This document shows positions 7,488 to 17,073 of a stretch of DNA of 64,000 nucleotides, piece after piece. Position 1 is the stretch's first letter. Every line of letters starts with the position of its first letter. The position numbers and the translations under genes were made by a program. The notes under the pieces are model-generated. The model saw only the letters and a program-made list of their open reading frames with translations. It searched no databases and was not told the origin of the DNA. Source of the stretch: a virus; the IMG/VR virus record IMGVR_UViG_3300045998_000148, positions 1 through 64,000 of that record; one strand, given 5' to 3'.

Positions 7488-10400
7488 TAGCTTGCTTGCT
7501 GTATTTTTCTGATTTTACCCGTATTTTGCGCGTTCAGTACGTCGAGGGTGCGGCTGGCCTCTGCCGTTACCGTTTTTTGGATGCCAAGGGTAGTTTCCAG
7601 CCCCGCCTTTACCTGTCGCGCCGTCCGAACCGCCTTCTTCGGCAATTCGGCATAGATTTTGCCGACTTCTTTAGCGGCGGCAGTAGCGTCGATTTCGCCC
7701 GACTTGTAGCGGTCGTAGACGCTGACGACATCGTTAGTCGTCGCCATTGCAACTACGGCTCCAATTCCCGGCGTGGGCAGGGGTATCGTGTGTTCAGCGA
7801 GCTGAGCCGACGCATTTCCGACGACCCAACCGCCGATATCTTGTTTTTTGACCTGCTCGGCAGCCGCAACGTCGCGGCGTTCGAGTTCGGCGATCGCCTC
7901 TTGGCGAAGCAGCTCTAATTTTTCAAGGCGTCCGGCCTGCTGGAACACGGGTTCGAGCTTGAGTTTGTCGTAAGCCGCCTTTGTCGCCTTAGCATCGGCA
8001 AACCCCCTGCGAATCGTGCGCGTGCCCATAATATCGCCAGCCAATGCCCCCGGCAAGCCGCCGATCGCGCCCCATTTGGCTCCATAAATGCCGCCCAGTG
8101 CCGCCGCCCCTTCTTCAACCAATTCGAGGCGACTCGGAACTTGCGTGCCGACCTGACTTGCCGCTTTGCGGGCGAGTTCCTCCCTCGCATTGCCCTCGTC
8201 GATCAATTCCTTGGTCGTGTCGTAGACAGCTTTCATGCTCGTGAGGAGCTTATTACGGACGATCGCCTCGCGCTGCGCCCCTTCCTTTTTTTGCTCTATG
8301 ATAATTTCGTCCTGCTGCCGCAAACCTTCTCGATAGCGCTCGACCGTAGCGCCCAAGACATCGCGGAACACATCTCTCTTTCGTTTCACCCGCAGCGTGC
8401 CGTCAGGCATTTCGACGACAGGCGAAAGCGCCTGCGCCAATTGACGAGCCGCTTTTTCGGTGCGTTCGTCGCCGCCGCCGACGACCTTCGCCCCCCTCTC
8501 TATAGCAGATTGGCTCGTTTCCGACAGCGCTTCCCTCGCTTTTTTTCGCACCGCTTCCGTGCCGACCACTTCCACGTTGCCGACGGAGATCGGCCTATCG
8601 GCTTCGCGAACCGCTGCAACCGCCTCGTCTTTAACCTTTTTAAGGGCTTCTTCTCGAACCGTTTTAAGGACTTCTTCTTTGACGCGATCTTTAACGCGAT
8701 CGGCGACAAAATCGGCAACTTTCTCGGGCGTACCTCCATCCTCTTCTGGATTGGGGTTCACATAGCGGACGGAGCGATAGGTTTTGCCGTCCTTGCCCTT
8801 GACGACTACCTCTTTGGCTACGAGGTCGGGGTCGTCTTTAAGGGCAGTTGACTTGCCGCCCCCGCCTGGTGCGGACTGGCGGGAAGCGGGTGGCTTGCCC
8901 ATTCGGTCGGCTCGCACGTTAAAGCCCCGAGCGGACGTAATCTTCCTGGCGAGCGCCTTGTTTGCCATCGGCAGCAGGCGGTTGAACTGCCTGTCGTCGA
9001 GGACTTGGGCAAGGGAGCGGTCTAATTTCGCTTTTAATTTGGGCAAGACGTCAACTTTTGGATTGGCCGATCGCTCCAGTGCAACGTCCCGAATGGCCTT
9101 TGCCCACAGGCGGTAGTAGGTCGATTCCTTGCTCTGGTGATAGGCGATCGCGATCTTGACTTCGTTTAACAGAGGGGATTCGCCTCTCGCGATCTGGCGC
9201 AGCGCCTCGTTCATCTTCTTTCGGATTTCGCCGATCCCCAACAGGAAATGCCCGCTTGACACTCCCGCCAGCACCCGTTCGACTTCAGCCTGATTGGAGC
9301 GTTCGTGCAGGGGATAGGCAATTTCTCCTTTAGGCAGGACGGGATAGGTATTGTTAATCGAAACGATCCGATCTACCAGGCGGCGTACAATTTTCGCCCC
9401 TTCCTCTTTTAGCCACTCGCGATCGCCGCCCGTCGTGACGCCCAACACGGCATCGCTACGGCGCTGCTTGCGCTTTCCGCGCTTGCTGTCGCCTTTACTT
9501 CGCTCGTAGATATTGCCGTTAAGGTAGACGTACTTGCCCTCATCGATAGCCGCAAGTCGGCGCTCTATCTCGGCCTCGAAATCGGCGAGGTGCTGGCGAG
9601 TATCGGCAAAGATCGTCTCCATGACCGTTTTTGCCTTGGCATTGGCGACCTCAATGCGATCGCCCTGGCGGATATAGTGATTGGCGTAGTTTTTCCGCAT
9701 TCGATTGGCAAGGCGTACCACGGGCTGCTTGCTGGCCTTTTGAATGCGCTTGAGGTAGTCGCGGTACTCTTCGACGGAACTAATTTGATTTGGCTCGAAC
9801 TTGGAACCTAACGTCATGTAATTGACGTAATTGCCGAGAGAGTCGGGACTGTAGGTTTTTGTCGCGTTTAAATTGAGAAAATCGACGATGCCCGCATATT
9901 TTGTCAGGTCTGCACCTCTCGGGTTTTGTGTCGGGCTGACGGCGGCCTTCATCACTTCCAGCAATTTCAAGGATTGAGCTTCTTCGGGGAAGCGTTTTTC
10001 AAATACCTTGTAGGTCTGCATTTCCTTCTCAAAGGGAGACATGGAGTTTGAAGTCCTAATTTCCTCCACCTCTCGCCTGAATTCGCCAAACTGCTTTTCC
10101 ACCGCTTCATAAATCGACATATCCTCGGCAGTTTCCGACTGTCGAAGTTTCCTCGACCGCTCCTGCGGGACGCCTGCCGGAGAGTCCGAAGTCCCCGACT
10201 GTCGAGTGCGATCGGCTGCGACAGTACCCGCCTGTCTCGCCTGTTTCTTTTCCGTGCCGGAGAGCCGATCTCGACTGGCGATCGTTTTCTGTCTCACCCC
10301 TTCAATTGCGTCGAGCTGTCGTTCGAGCATGGCAGATTCGCGAGTCCACTGGTCGAGAGCCTTGACGCGCACCTGCTGTCGGCCTGCCTCGGCGCTCATT

Positions 10401-12505
10401 TCTTCTTGCGACTGCCAGAAATGTTGCACGCTGTTCTTGTTGACCAAATCGACGGCCTTCCGCGCTTCGGCAATTTTGGCCTGCAAGCCTGCATTGCGCT
10501 CGGACAGCACCCGACTTCGCTCGTCTAATTTCTGGATTCGGCGATCGAAGAAGGCAATTTTTTTATCGACCTGGCGCTCAGCACTTTTGCCAATGCGGGC
10601 GATCGCCCTCTCTTCTTGCTCGGTAGCGCGGGAAGCGGCAAGCAAGCGCTGGTTTTGATTGGTCGCAATGCCGCCCGTTATCATTCCCGCGACTCCAGTA
10701 CCCGACAGGGCGGGGATGGCGACAGGCAGTACACTATTGTCGAGAGCAGAACGGACGAACTCTTTTTCGCGGACGGAGGCGATCGCGCCTGGAGTAGACT
10801 GGACAATCGCGCCTGGAGCAGACTGGACAATCGCGCCTGGAGCAGACTGGACAATCGCGCCTGGAGTAGACTGGACAATCCCATTATTTCCCTCGGAACG
10901 CTTTCGAGTACGGGCAGCAGCAGCCAGCCCCGCGCCAGCAACTCCGGCAATGGCGGCGGCGGCAATTATTTTTGTTGCGGCAGAATTTCTCCTGCCCTGG
11001 TGCGCGTTCTCTGCGGACGTATCGAGCGACTTAGCCCCCTTCAGCCGCCTCGTCCTCGCGGAAGGCTTTTCGTCTTTTGCTTCTCCCGGCAGCGCTCGAT
11101 AGTAGTAGCCACCTCCCGCTTTCTTGACCTTCACTTTTCCGCCGATGACGGCATCGCGACGGTTGGCGATCGCGGAGGCGGAGGCACTTCTGTCTTGGCG
11201 CGCGTTCCCTTGGCGAGGAAGCCTCGCCGGGGTCGCACCGCTCTTGTCAGTACGACGGCTCAATTGCCGCGAACGAGACTGCGGAAATTTCCTCGACGAC
11301 TTATTCCGTCCGTTCGGCGAGGTAGGTTTTTCGGCGACGGGCACATTCATTTCGGGCAAGTTTTTTTCGAGGTGTTCGATTAACCTGCGGCTCGAACGGT
11401 AGTTGTCTTTAATGCTGGCTACCCCGACAGTGCGCCGCACGATATCGACTAAACCTCCCTTCTCCTGGCTGAGGTAATCGCCGTACAATCCGATTTGTTT
11501 GGGCGGAGGGTATTCGTCGGCAAGCTTCCGAAGCGTCCTGCCGTAGGTGACGAGCGCCTTCCTGCGATCGGCGGGCAACTGTTTGTAATCGATGCCTTTC
11601 CAGTTGCTTAAATTTTTATCGGCGAGGCTGGCGTTGGGAACGATCGACATCTTGTGATCGACGCCGACGCCCATATCGATCCCCCAAAAAGAATCGCTTT
11701 TTTCGTCGTAGAAAATATTTCCGCGTCCTCGATCCCAATTGCCCGTAAACGTATCGAGGGCAGCTATTTTAGGCAAGTCTTCGTGTTTTGCCAGTGTCTT
11801 TAAATGTCCCGGCGTCAGTCCCTTAAAGCGATGGGCGATGTCGAGATCTTTAAATCGATGGCCGCTTTCTAGAGAGTCTACGGGCTTGCCGGGAACTAAT
11901 TCGTGGAGGGTAGCGCCAAACGGCCCTTGTTTGAGGGGGTGCTTCAACGCTGCCGGAACCATCTGCGTCGAATTGACCTTGATGCCCAGCGATCGCCCCA
12001 TCTGCGCGGAGAGTGCATCTGCACTCGCTTGCATATAAGAAATCGGCAGCTTGACTTGCTTGAAAATGTAGGGACGATCCTCTTCGTCCTTTACAAAATA
12101 ACTGTTGCCCGTCACGCCCGCCGTTATCTTTGGCTTGCTCTTGTCTAGCGTTATCTTGTCTAACTTTTCCTGCGAGATGACGTTTAGTGGCGTCTTGCCG
12201 CTATTTCGGTACGTCTCCTGCACCTTGTCAAGGACACCATAAACAGCGGCGGCAGCGATCGCACCCCTTACCGCAGCAAGGGCGACGGCGGATTTTACGG
12301 GAAGGCGAGAATCCCCGCCCGTCGCGGATTTGACCGACTCTCCCGCAGGGCGTTTCTTGCGGCTAGATTCTCGCCTGCCCTTTCCCGGCAGCGCTCGGTA
12401 ATAGTAGCCGCCGCTCGGTTTCTTGACCCTGACCCTTCCGCCGACAATGGCATCGAGGCGTCTGCTCTCTTGGTGCGCTTTTAGACTAAGAAGGTTTGTC
12501 TGCAT
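7487..12505 (-). CDS. Giant tagged polyvalent protein with HipA/PI3K-like kinase domain
   Basis: This 1672-residue protein carries two copies of the tag (about 18-41 and 450-473; core GGGYYYRALPG). Each is followed by a basic linker and a hydrophobic Ala/Gly segment (about 71-91 and 509-531). Residues about 105-350 resemble the HipA/PI3K-like kinase fold: a lysine strand (PYIFKQVK), a catalytic-loop-like GNWDRGRGN (255-263) and a metal-binding-like GIDMG (275-279). Downstream are four 8-residue repeats (IVQSTPGA), long coiled coils, and Gly/Ala-rich hydrophobic stretches near the C-terminus. It is translationally coupled to its neighbours. Phage polyvalent proteins of this kind can be injected with DNA, which is a family-based inference. 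Kinase activity is unproven. Confidence 0.7.
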   Translation of the reverse strand: MQTNLLSLKAHQESRRLDAIVGGRVRVKKPSGGYYYRALPGKGRRESSRKKRPAGESVKSATGGDSRLPVKSAVALAAVRGAIAAAAVYGVLDKVQETYRNSGKTPLNVISQEKLDKITLDKSKPKITAGVTGNSYFVKDEEDRPYIFKQVKLPISYMQASADALSAQMGRSLGIKVNSTQMVPAALKHPLKQGPFGATLHELVPGKPVDSLESGHRFKDLDIAHRFKGLTPGHLKTLAKHEDLPKIAALDTFTGNWDRGRGNIFYDEKSDSFWGIDMGVGVDHKMSIVPNASLADKNLSNWKGIDYKQLPADRRKALVTYGRTLRKLADEYPPPKQIGLYGDYLSQEKGGLVDIVRRTVGVASIKDNYRSSRRLIEHLEKNLPEMNVPVAEKPTSPNGRNKSSRKFPQSRSRQLSRRTDKSGATPARLPRQGNARQDRSASASAIANRRDAVIGGKVKVKKAGGGYYYRALPGEAKDEKPSARTRRLKGAKSLDTSAENAHQGRRNSAATKIIAAAAIAGVAGAGLAAAARTRKRSEGNNGIVQSTPGAIVQSAPGAIVQSAPGAIVQSTPGAIASVREKEFVRSALDNSVLPVAIPALSGTGVAGMITGGIATNQNQRLLAASRATEQEERAIARIGKSAERQVDKKIAFFDRRIQKLDERSRVLSERNAGLQAKIAEARKAVDLVNKNSVQHFWQSQEEMSAEAGRQQVRVKALDQWTRESAMLERQLDAIEGVRQKTIASRDRLSGTEKKQARQAGTVAADRTRQSGTSDSPAGVPQERSRKLRQSETAEDMSIYEAVEKQFGEFRREVEEIRTSNSMSPFEKEMQTYKVFEKRFPEEAQSLKLLEVMKAAVSPTQNPRGADLTKYAGIVDFLNLNATKTYSPDSLGNYVNYMTLGSKFEPNQISSVEEYRDYLKRIQKASKQPVVRLANRMRKNYANHYIRQGDRIEVANAKAKTVMETIFADTRQHLADFEAEIERRLAAIDEGKYVYLNGNIYERSKGDSKRGKRKQRRSDAVLGVTTGGDREWLKEEGAKIVRRLVDRIVSINNTYPVLPKGEIAYPLHERSNQAEVERVLAGVSSGHFLLGIGEIRKKMNEALRQIARGESPLLNEVKIAIAYHQSKESTYYRLWAKAIRDVALERSANPKVDVLPKLKAKLDRSLAQVLDDRQFNRLLPMANKALARKITSARGFNVRADRMGKPPASRQSAPGGGGKSTALKDDPDLVAKEVVVKGKDGKTYRSVRYVNPNPEEDGGTPEKVADFVADRVKDRVKEEVLKTVREEALKKVKDEAVAAVREADRPISVGNVEVVGTEAVRKKAREALSETSQSAIERGAKVVGGGDERTEKAARQLAQALSPVVEMPDGTLRVKRKRDVFRDVLGATVERYREGLRQQDEIIIEQKKEGAQREAIVRNKLLTSMKAVYDTTKELIDEGNAREELARKAASQVGTQVPSRLELVEEGAAALGGIYGAKWGAIGGLPGALAGDIMGTRTIRRGFADAKATKAAYDKLKLEPVFQQAGRLEKLELLRQEAIAELERRDVAAAEQVKKQDIGGWVVGNASAQLAEHTIPLPTPGIGAVVAMATTNDVVSVYDRYKSGEIDATAAAKEVGKIYAELPKKAVRTARQVKAGLETTLGIQKTVTAEASRTLDVLNAQNTGKIRKIQQAS
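10792..10880 (+). repeat. 24-bp tandem repeat, four copies
   Basis: Four near-identical 24-bp units (GCGCCTGGAGTAGACTGGAC plus ATC and one base) encode IVQSTPGA/IVQSAPGA repeats in the giant protein, just after its second hydrophobic segment. Confidence 0.85.
11194..11246. repeat. Single 51-bp palindromic repeat copy
   Basis: One copy of the 51-bp family (GGCGAGGAAGCCTCGCC core, flanked by GCGCGTTCCC and GGGGTCGCACC) lies in frame in the giant gene and encodes ATPARLPRQGNAR, directly before the second tag copy. A half-copy (CTCTTGGTGCGCTTTT, about 12468-12483) lies in frame before the first tag. Confidence 0.75.
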
Positions 12506-14003
12506 ATTTTTTGATTTTTTTGGGATCTAGCGTCATAGCTGCGAAAAAGTGCATCAAATAATCTTTGATTAAAAAGATGCGGATTTCGTCTGACATCGTG
12601 CCGTCAAATTGTTTGGCAATCGCGATCGCCAGCGCGTCTGCTTCTTCGGGATGTTTTAATCCTAATTGAGAAAAGAGACTTGCAAATTCCTGGCTTTCAT
12701 AGAAGCGGCGGACGATCTCGCTCGGCATTTGCGCCATCCCTTTCCCTGCCAATGGGCTGCGAGGGGGATTGCGAGGGGAACCTCCGGCCAGGACATCGGC
12801 GGCATCTTTCCTGCCTATTTTTTCGCGACTCCTCCGTTTAAATGTCACGAACTCGTTTATTCTCTGTCGCTGCTGCGCCCGCTTGTTTTTTCTCTGCTGC
12901 TGCCGCTCTCGCTCCATCTGTTCGCGGCGTTTTACGAGATTGGTCACATATTGCTTCTCGCCCGTATAGGGATTGGGAATTTCTTCCCACAAATCGCGCT
13001 TGCGGTTAATAGAGTCTTGCTTGTTCAGGAAGTCGGTAATTTGTGAGGCTGTCAGTTTCTCTTTATTGCGGGCGTAGTCGGAAAAGCCGTAAAAGCCAAA
13101 GTTGAGCTTTTCGCCCGACTTTGCCTTTTCTATTTGCTTCTCCCACTCCGGGCGCGTCCTTATTTTGAGGATGTTGTGGGTGACGGTATCGCCGACAAAG
13201 CGAGTTAGAGGCGAAACTTTAAATGCCTGAGAGGAGTAAGCGTCTCCTTCGACGATCGCTCGGGCAAAAGATTCGCAGTTGGAGCTGAAGCCCTTGTAGG
13301 TGAAGTCGCTGTAGAGCATTTGATGGGCGCGTTTTACTCGTTCTTCGCGGGGGATGTAGCGACTTTTTTGGGTCTGGTACATCTCCTCTTCTGGCACTTT
13401 TTCGTATTCGCTATCGTTCATGCGGGCGTCGGGCAGTATCCAAGTCAGCCCTCGAATGTTGATAAACGGGGTGTGGTCGCGAGTTTTCCAGTTTTCGCCG
13501 GAATCGATCATCATGTGTTCTTTGGTTATCGGATCTTTGCCGACATAAACCGCATAGTGTTGGGCATCGCCCAGCGTCGGCGACTTGATATTTTTGCGGA
13601 TCAAGTCTCCCGGCTCGAAGGTATCGTACTTGGCGAGAGTAAGCGCGTCGGGAATGCCGTCAGGCGGCTGGCGGATAGAAGCAAAGTCCGTGGGCAACTT
13701 TTCTTTGATGTCTTTGTAGACGCCGTGGGCAGCTCCCAATACCGCAAAGCCGATTACTGCCTTCAGCGGGGTTTTGAGGCCGATCGCCTTCATCTCCCTT
13801 ATTACTTCGCCGGAGCCGTCGATCAGCGCGGCCTGCGATCGGCTCAGCCCTTGGTATAAATTAGCCTTCGCCTGCACAGGTCTTCGGCCAACTCCCTTCT
13901 CCTTCTCGCGCCCCTCCCCCGGCAGCGCCCGATAGTAATAGCCGCCTCCGGCCTTTTTTACCCTGACCTTGTTGCCGACAACAGCATCTATCCTGAATGC
14001 CAT
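12486..14003 (-). CDS. Tagged protein with LRAT/NlpC-P60-like domain
   Basis: This 505-residue protein is the first gene of the minus operon; its ATG is preceded by AAGGAAT. Residues 5-29 are the tag (DAVVGNKVRVKKAGGG then YYYRALPGE), and residues about 80-96 form a hydrophobic helix. Residues about 128-265 match the lecithin-retinol-acyltransferase branch of the NlpC/P60 papain-like fold: PGDLIR, HYAVYVG with His149, and SNCESFA with Cys243, the expected catalytic pair. Relatives act as acyltransferases, thiol hydrolases or phospholipases. The C-terminal half is charged helix. The stop overlaps the next gene by 20 bp. The domain call is fairly firm; the substrate is unknown. Confidence 0.75.
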   Translation of the reverse strand: MAFRIDAVVGNKVRVKKAGGGYYYRALPGEGREKEKGVGRRPVQAKANLYQGLSRSQAALIDGSGEVIREMKAIGLKTPLKAVIGFAVLGAAHGVYKDIKEKLPTDFASIRQPPDGIPDALTLAKYDTFEPGDLIRKNIKSPTLGDAQHYAVYVGKDPITKEHMMIDSGENWKTRDHTPFINIRGLTWILPDARMNDSEYEKVPEEEMYQTQKSRYIPREERVKRAHQMLYSDFTYKGFSSNCESFARAIVEGDAYSSQAFKVSPLTRFVGDTVTHNILKIRTRPEWEKQIEKAKSGEKLNFGFYGFSDYARNKEKLTASQITDFLNKQDSINRKRDLWEEIPNPYTGEKQYVTNLVKRREQMERERQQQRKNKRAQQRQRINEFVTFKRRSREKIGRKDAADVLAGGSPRNPPRSPLAGKGMAQMPSEIVRRFYESQEFASLFSQLGLKHPEEADALAIAIAKQFDGTMSDEIRIFLIKDYLMHFFAAMTLDPKKIKKYADKPS

Positions 14004-14109
14004 TGGTTCAATTCCTTGTTTTTGCGAGTATGAACCAATCTTATGCGATCGCTACCCTCCCCCGTAAAATCTTGTTGCCTTATATTGCGCGTCAATAATT
14101 GTTTGCTGT

Positions 14110-14739
14110 ATGCTTGCTACACATGGTTTATTTGGTGTAAGCGTGACAGAAAGCGTTGTCGATAGAGTTGCTGGCAACAATACAGGGATACGAGAGACTC
14201 TGTACCATCAAACCGAAGAGTTTGATTTAATTTGCGACATTTTAGATGGATTAGACTCCGAGGAAGATGCCGATCGTTTCTTTGCCGAGCGACAGCTAGC
14301 CGCGCTATTAGAGCGCATCGAGGACAAAGTTGACGGCTATGCCAATGCTATCGAGCGACTGATAGCATCGGGCGAGTACCGCAAGGCACAGGCCAAGAGT
14401 ATCGCCGCCCTCGGCGATCGCGATATCAACCGAGCGAACCGACTCAAGGAATACCTGCTGCACCACTTAGAAACTCGAATGCAGTTCATGGGCAAGCGGG
14501 GAAAAATCATCTCTGGCAAGTTGCGCGAGGTCGAAACTATTGTAGCGGGCGGCAACCAAGCCGTTGAGGACTGCGCCGACGACATCGACAACGTGCCGGA
14601 CGAGTTCATCGCGACCGTCCGGCAAGTCAACGTAGCCGAATTGCGCGATCGCTGCCGCAAAGACGGCGAGGTATTGGGCAAAGACGGCAAACCCATTGCC
14701 CGACTGCTTCCCCGCAAGAGCTACCTCCGCATTCGCTGA
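14110..14739 (+). CDS. Siphovirus Gp157-like protein
   Basis: This 209-residue protein matches the general pattern of the siphovirus Gp157 family: a helical N-terminus (LYHQTEEFDLICDILDG), a coiled segment with KVDGYANAIERL, a helical RLKEYLLHHLETRM and a C-terminal DNVPDEFIATVRQVN. Streptococcal Gp157 was linked to phage resistance, and homologues often sit beside recombination or replication genes, which fits the primase 143 bases downstream. The start could be ATG 14110 or a GTG about 33 bases later. It is divergent from the tagged operon across about 106 bases that must hold both promoters. Confidence 0.75.
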   Translation: MLATHGLFGVSVTESVVDRVAGNNTGIRETLYHQTEEFDLICDILDGLDSEEDADRFFAERQLAALLERIEDKVDGYANAIERLIASGEYRKAQAKSIAALGDRDINRANRLKEYLLHHLETRMQFMGKRGKIISGKLREVETIVAGGNQAVEDCADDIDNVPDEFIATVRQVNVAELRDRCRKDGEVLGKDGKPIARLLPRKSYLRIR

Positions 14740-14882
14740 TTTTTGAAGACCAGGCGGAAGGGGGTTCCCCGACCGTCAGAACAACCTTGTCGGAGGCGGA
14801 CGGCTGCCTCTGCTAAATCCCGAGTCGGTTTGCCTCGACTTACATCCACGTTTGAAAACAAAACTTAATATAGGAATCCCCC

Positions 14883-16862
14883 ATGTACGACCTCAAAATT
14901 GCCCGCGATACGGTCGAAATATTGAGAGAAAGGCTAGATATCGTCGAGGTAGTGGGGGAAGAAGTCGCATTGCGCCAGCGCGGTAGGGAATTAATTGGCT
15001 TATGTCCATTTCACAACGAGAAGACGCCCAGTTTTACCGTCTCGCCCGAGAAGGGCGTGTTTCATTGTTTTGGCTGCCAGATGGGAGGCGATGCCATTAC
15101 CTTCGCGATGGAATTCCACCACCAGAGTTTTACGGAAGCGGCGATCGCCCTTGCCCAGCGCTACGATATCCCGCTTCGCACCCTCGACCCCGAGCAACAG
15201 GTACAGCTCGAACGGGAGCTGACCCTTAAAGGACAACTGCACGAGATAGCGGCGATCTCCAGGGAGTATTTTGTCGCCCAACTGCACTCGACGCCGACCG
15301 CCCTGCAATATTTGAAGCGGCGCGGCCTGACGGACGAGACGATCGCCGATTTCAAGCTGGGTTATGCTCCTGGCGGCTGGGACAACCTCTATCAAAAGCT
15401 CGTCTTTGAAAAGCGCCTGTCAGCCTCACATTTAGAACAGCTCGGACTGATCCGACAGCGCCGCGACCGCGATGGCTATTACGACATTTTTAGAAATCGC
15501 ATCATATTTCCCATCAACGACCGCCAGGGCAGGACAATTGCCTTTGGCGGTCGCTCTCTTGGCGGGGAAAGTCCAAAATACATTAACTCCTGCGAATCTC
15601 CCCTCTTCAGTAAAAGCAAGACCTTATTCGCCCTCGATCGCGCCTGTCAGTCCATCTCCCAAGCCGATGGCGCGATCGTCTGCGAGGGGTTCCTCGACGC
15701 GATCGCCTACCACCAGGCAGGGTTCACACAAGCGGTTGCCATCCTCGGCACTGCTTTTTCCCGCGACAGCGCCGAACTCGCCGTCAAGTACAGCAAATCG
15801 AAACGGCTGCTGATTAACTTCGACAGCGATGAAGCCGGACAGAAATCCACAGAGCGGGCGATCGCCGAATTGAGTCCGCTGCTCTATCGATCGGAGATCG
15901 CCCTTCGCATCCTCACCCTGCCCGACGCCAAGGATGCAGGCGAATTTATGGTAGGGAACGCTCGTCAAGGGAACGCTCGTCAAGGGAACGCGCACCAAGA
16001 GAGCGGTGCGGTTGAATTGGAAAAAAATACAATGCTAGCGCGTTGCATTGAAGAAGCCCCTTTTTGGATCGATTGGCAGTTGCAGGACTGGACGCGGGGG
16101 GCAAATTTGCAAGAGGCCGAATCCTTTCAAAGGGTTGCCCGCTCGATGGTCGATCTGCTCGAACAATTGCAGGATGCTAATTTGCAGTCGCTTTACCTGG
16201 AGCGCTGTGCCGAAATATTGAGCGGAGGCGATCGCGGGCTGTTTGCCCTGCGGCTCGACTCGCTTACCCGCCAAATCCGAACTCTACAGCCCATCGAATT
16301 CCATCCCGACAAAAAAAAGACGAGGCTACCGGGAAAATCGCGGCCACTCGGTACAGCCGCCCGAACGTATCGAGCAGTCGAACAACCCTCAACCGCCTCG
16401 CCCTCCTCAACGGCGGAATGGTATGCCGCCTGCGAGGGCAAGGTAATTGCCCTTTACTACTATCACCCGTCCCTGCGCCCGACTATCGAAGCTCTCCTCG
16501 AACGCCGTGACTTGTTTTTCGGCCCGATGCGATCGCTGTGGCTGTCCGTCAACAATTCCCAAGCATCGGATAATCTCGATCTCGTCGAATCCGAACCCGC
16601 ACTGCAAAAAAAGCCGTGCGGTTCTTTTTTGACTCTAACCGCTCAGGTTCACTCGGCAATCAATCTCATGCAGTTTTTCTACCTGCGCGATCGCATCTCG
16701 ACCGTCATCGCCGAACTGTCTCGACTCAACCCCGCAACGGACGGCGAGCAGTTCGCCTTCCTGTCCGAACGGCTCTCTCAACTGCAACGGGCGATCGCGA
16801 ATCACTCTCTGTTTTGCGACAAACATCAGGAGACAAGTCTAGCCACCTCGAAGACGCAGTAG
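14883..16862 (+). CDS. dnaG: DnaG-type DNA primase
   Basis: This 659-residue protein makes RNA primers for DNA replication. The N-terminal CHC2 zinc finger is intact (C41, H44, C62, C65; LCPFHNEKTPSF and FHCFGCQMGGD). The central domain has YINSCESPLFSKSKTLF, and the TOPRIM domain shows E268 (VCEGFLD) and the DxD pair D314/D316 (NFDSDEAG). A C-terminal helical region could bind the helicase. A ribosome-binding site (AGGAAT) precedes ATG 14883. About residue 360 there is an in-frame GNARQ repeat, a fragment of the window-wide 51-bp repeat. Length matches chromosomal DnaG, so a host-derived copy is possible, but the context (Gp157, phage genes on both sides) favours a phage primase. Confidence 0.93.
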   Translation: MYDLKIARDTVEILRERLDIVEVVGEEVALRQRGRELIGLCPFHNEKTPSFTVSPEKGVFHCFGCQMGGDAITFAMEFHHQSFTEAAIALAQRYDIPLRTLDPEQQVQLERELTLKGQLHEIAAISREYFVAQLHSTPTALQYLKRRGLTDETIADFKLGYAPGGWDNLYQKLVFEKRLSASHLEQLGLIRQRRDRDGYYDIFRNRIIFPINDRQGRTIAFGGRSLGGESPKYINSCESPLFSKSKTLFALDRACQSISQADGAIVCEGFLDAIAYHQAGFTQAVAILGTAFSRDSAELAVKYSKSKRLLINFDSDEAGQKSTERAIAELSPLLYRSEIALRILTLPDAKDAGEFMVGNARQGNARQGNAHQESGAVELEKNTMLARCIEEAPFWIDWQLQDWTRGANLQEAESFQRVARSMVDLLEQLQDANLQSLYLERCAEILSGGDRGLFALRLDSLTRQIRTLQPIEFHPDKKKTRLPGKSRPLGTAARTYRAVEQPSTASPSSTAEWYAACEGKVIALYYYHPSLRPTIEALLERRDLFFGPMRSLWLSVNNSQASDNLDLVESEPALQKKPCGSFLTLTAQVHSAINLMQFFYLRDRISTVIAELSRLNPATDGEQFAFLSERLSQLQRAIANHSLFCDKHQETSLATSKTQ

Positions 16863-17023
16863 AGTCGATCGTCTTTGTCGATCAAAAACTCTGTCAAAGC
16901 CTCGTCGCTCTCCAGCCCGTAGGCATTTGTCAGATCGAGGTCGCCGCGCATTACAGCGAGGTATTTTACTTGAGCCAATGTCTTTGCGTCGTCAAGACGC
17001 CACCCGTTGAAGTCACTGCTCAT
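16826..17023 (-). CDS. Small hypothetical protein, 65 aa
   Basis: A small acidic protein (LTEFLIDKDDRLYCVFEVARL) with no recognised domain. It converges on the primase gene and overlaps its last 37 bases. A purine-rich stretch (GAAAGAAAAAACGC) precedes the ATG. It follows 17074-17424 by 50 bases on the same strand, so it could be the end of that transcript. Confidence 0.45.
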   Translation of the reverse strand: MSSDFNGWRLDDAKTLAQVKYLAVMRGDLDLTNAYGLESDEALTEFLIDKDDRLYCVFEVARLVS

Positions 17024-17073
17024 GCGTTTTTTCTTTCAGATATTTCAAATACTTTTTGACAGCAATAAAAGAG

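Noticed and set aside
8141-8851. 236-residue plus-strand open frame
   Set aside because: It lies entirely antisense to the giant tagged protein, without its own start signals.
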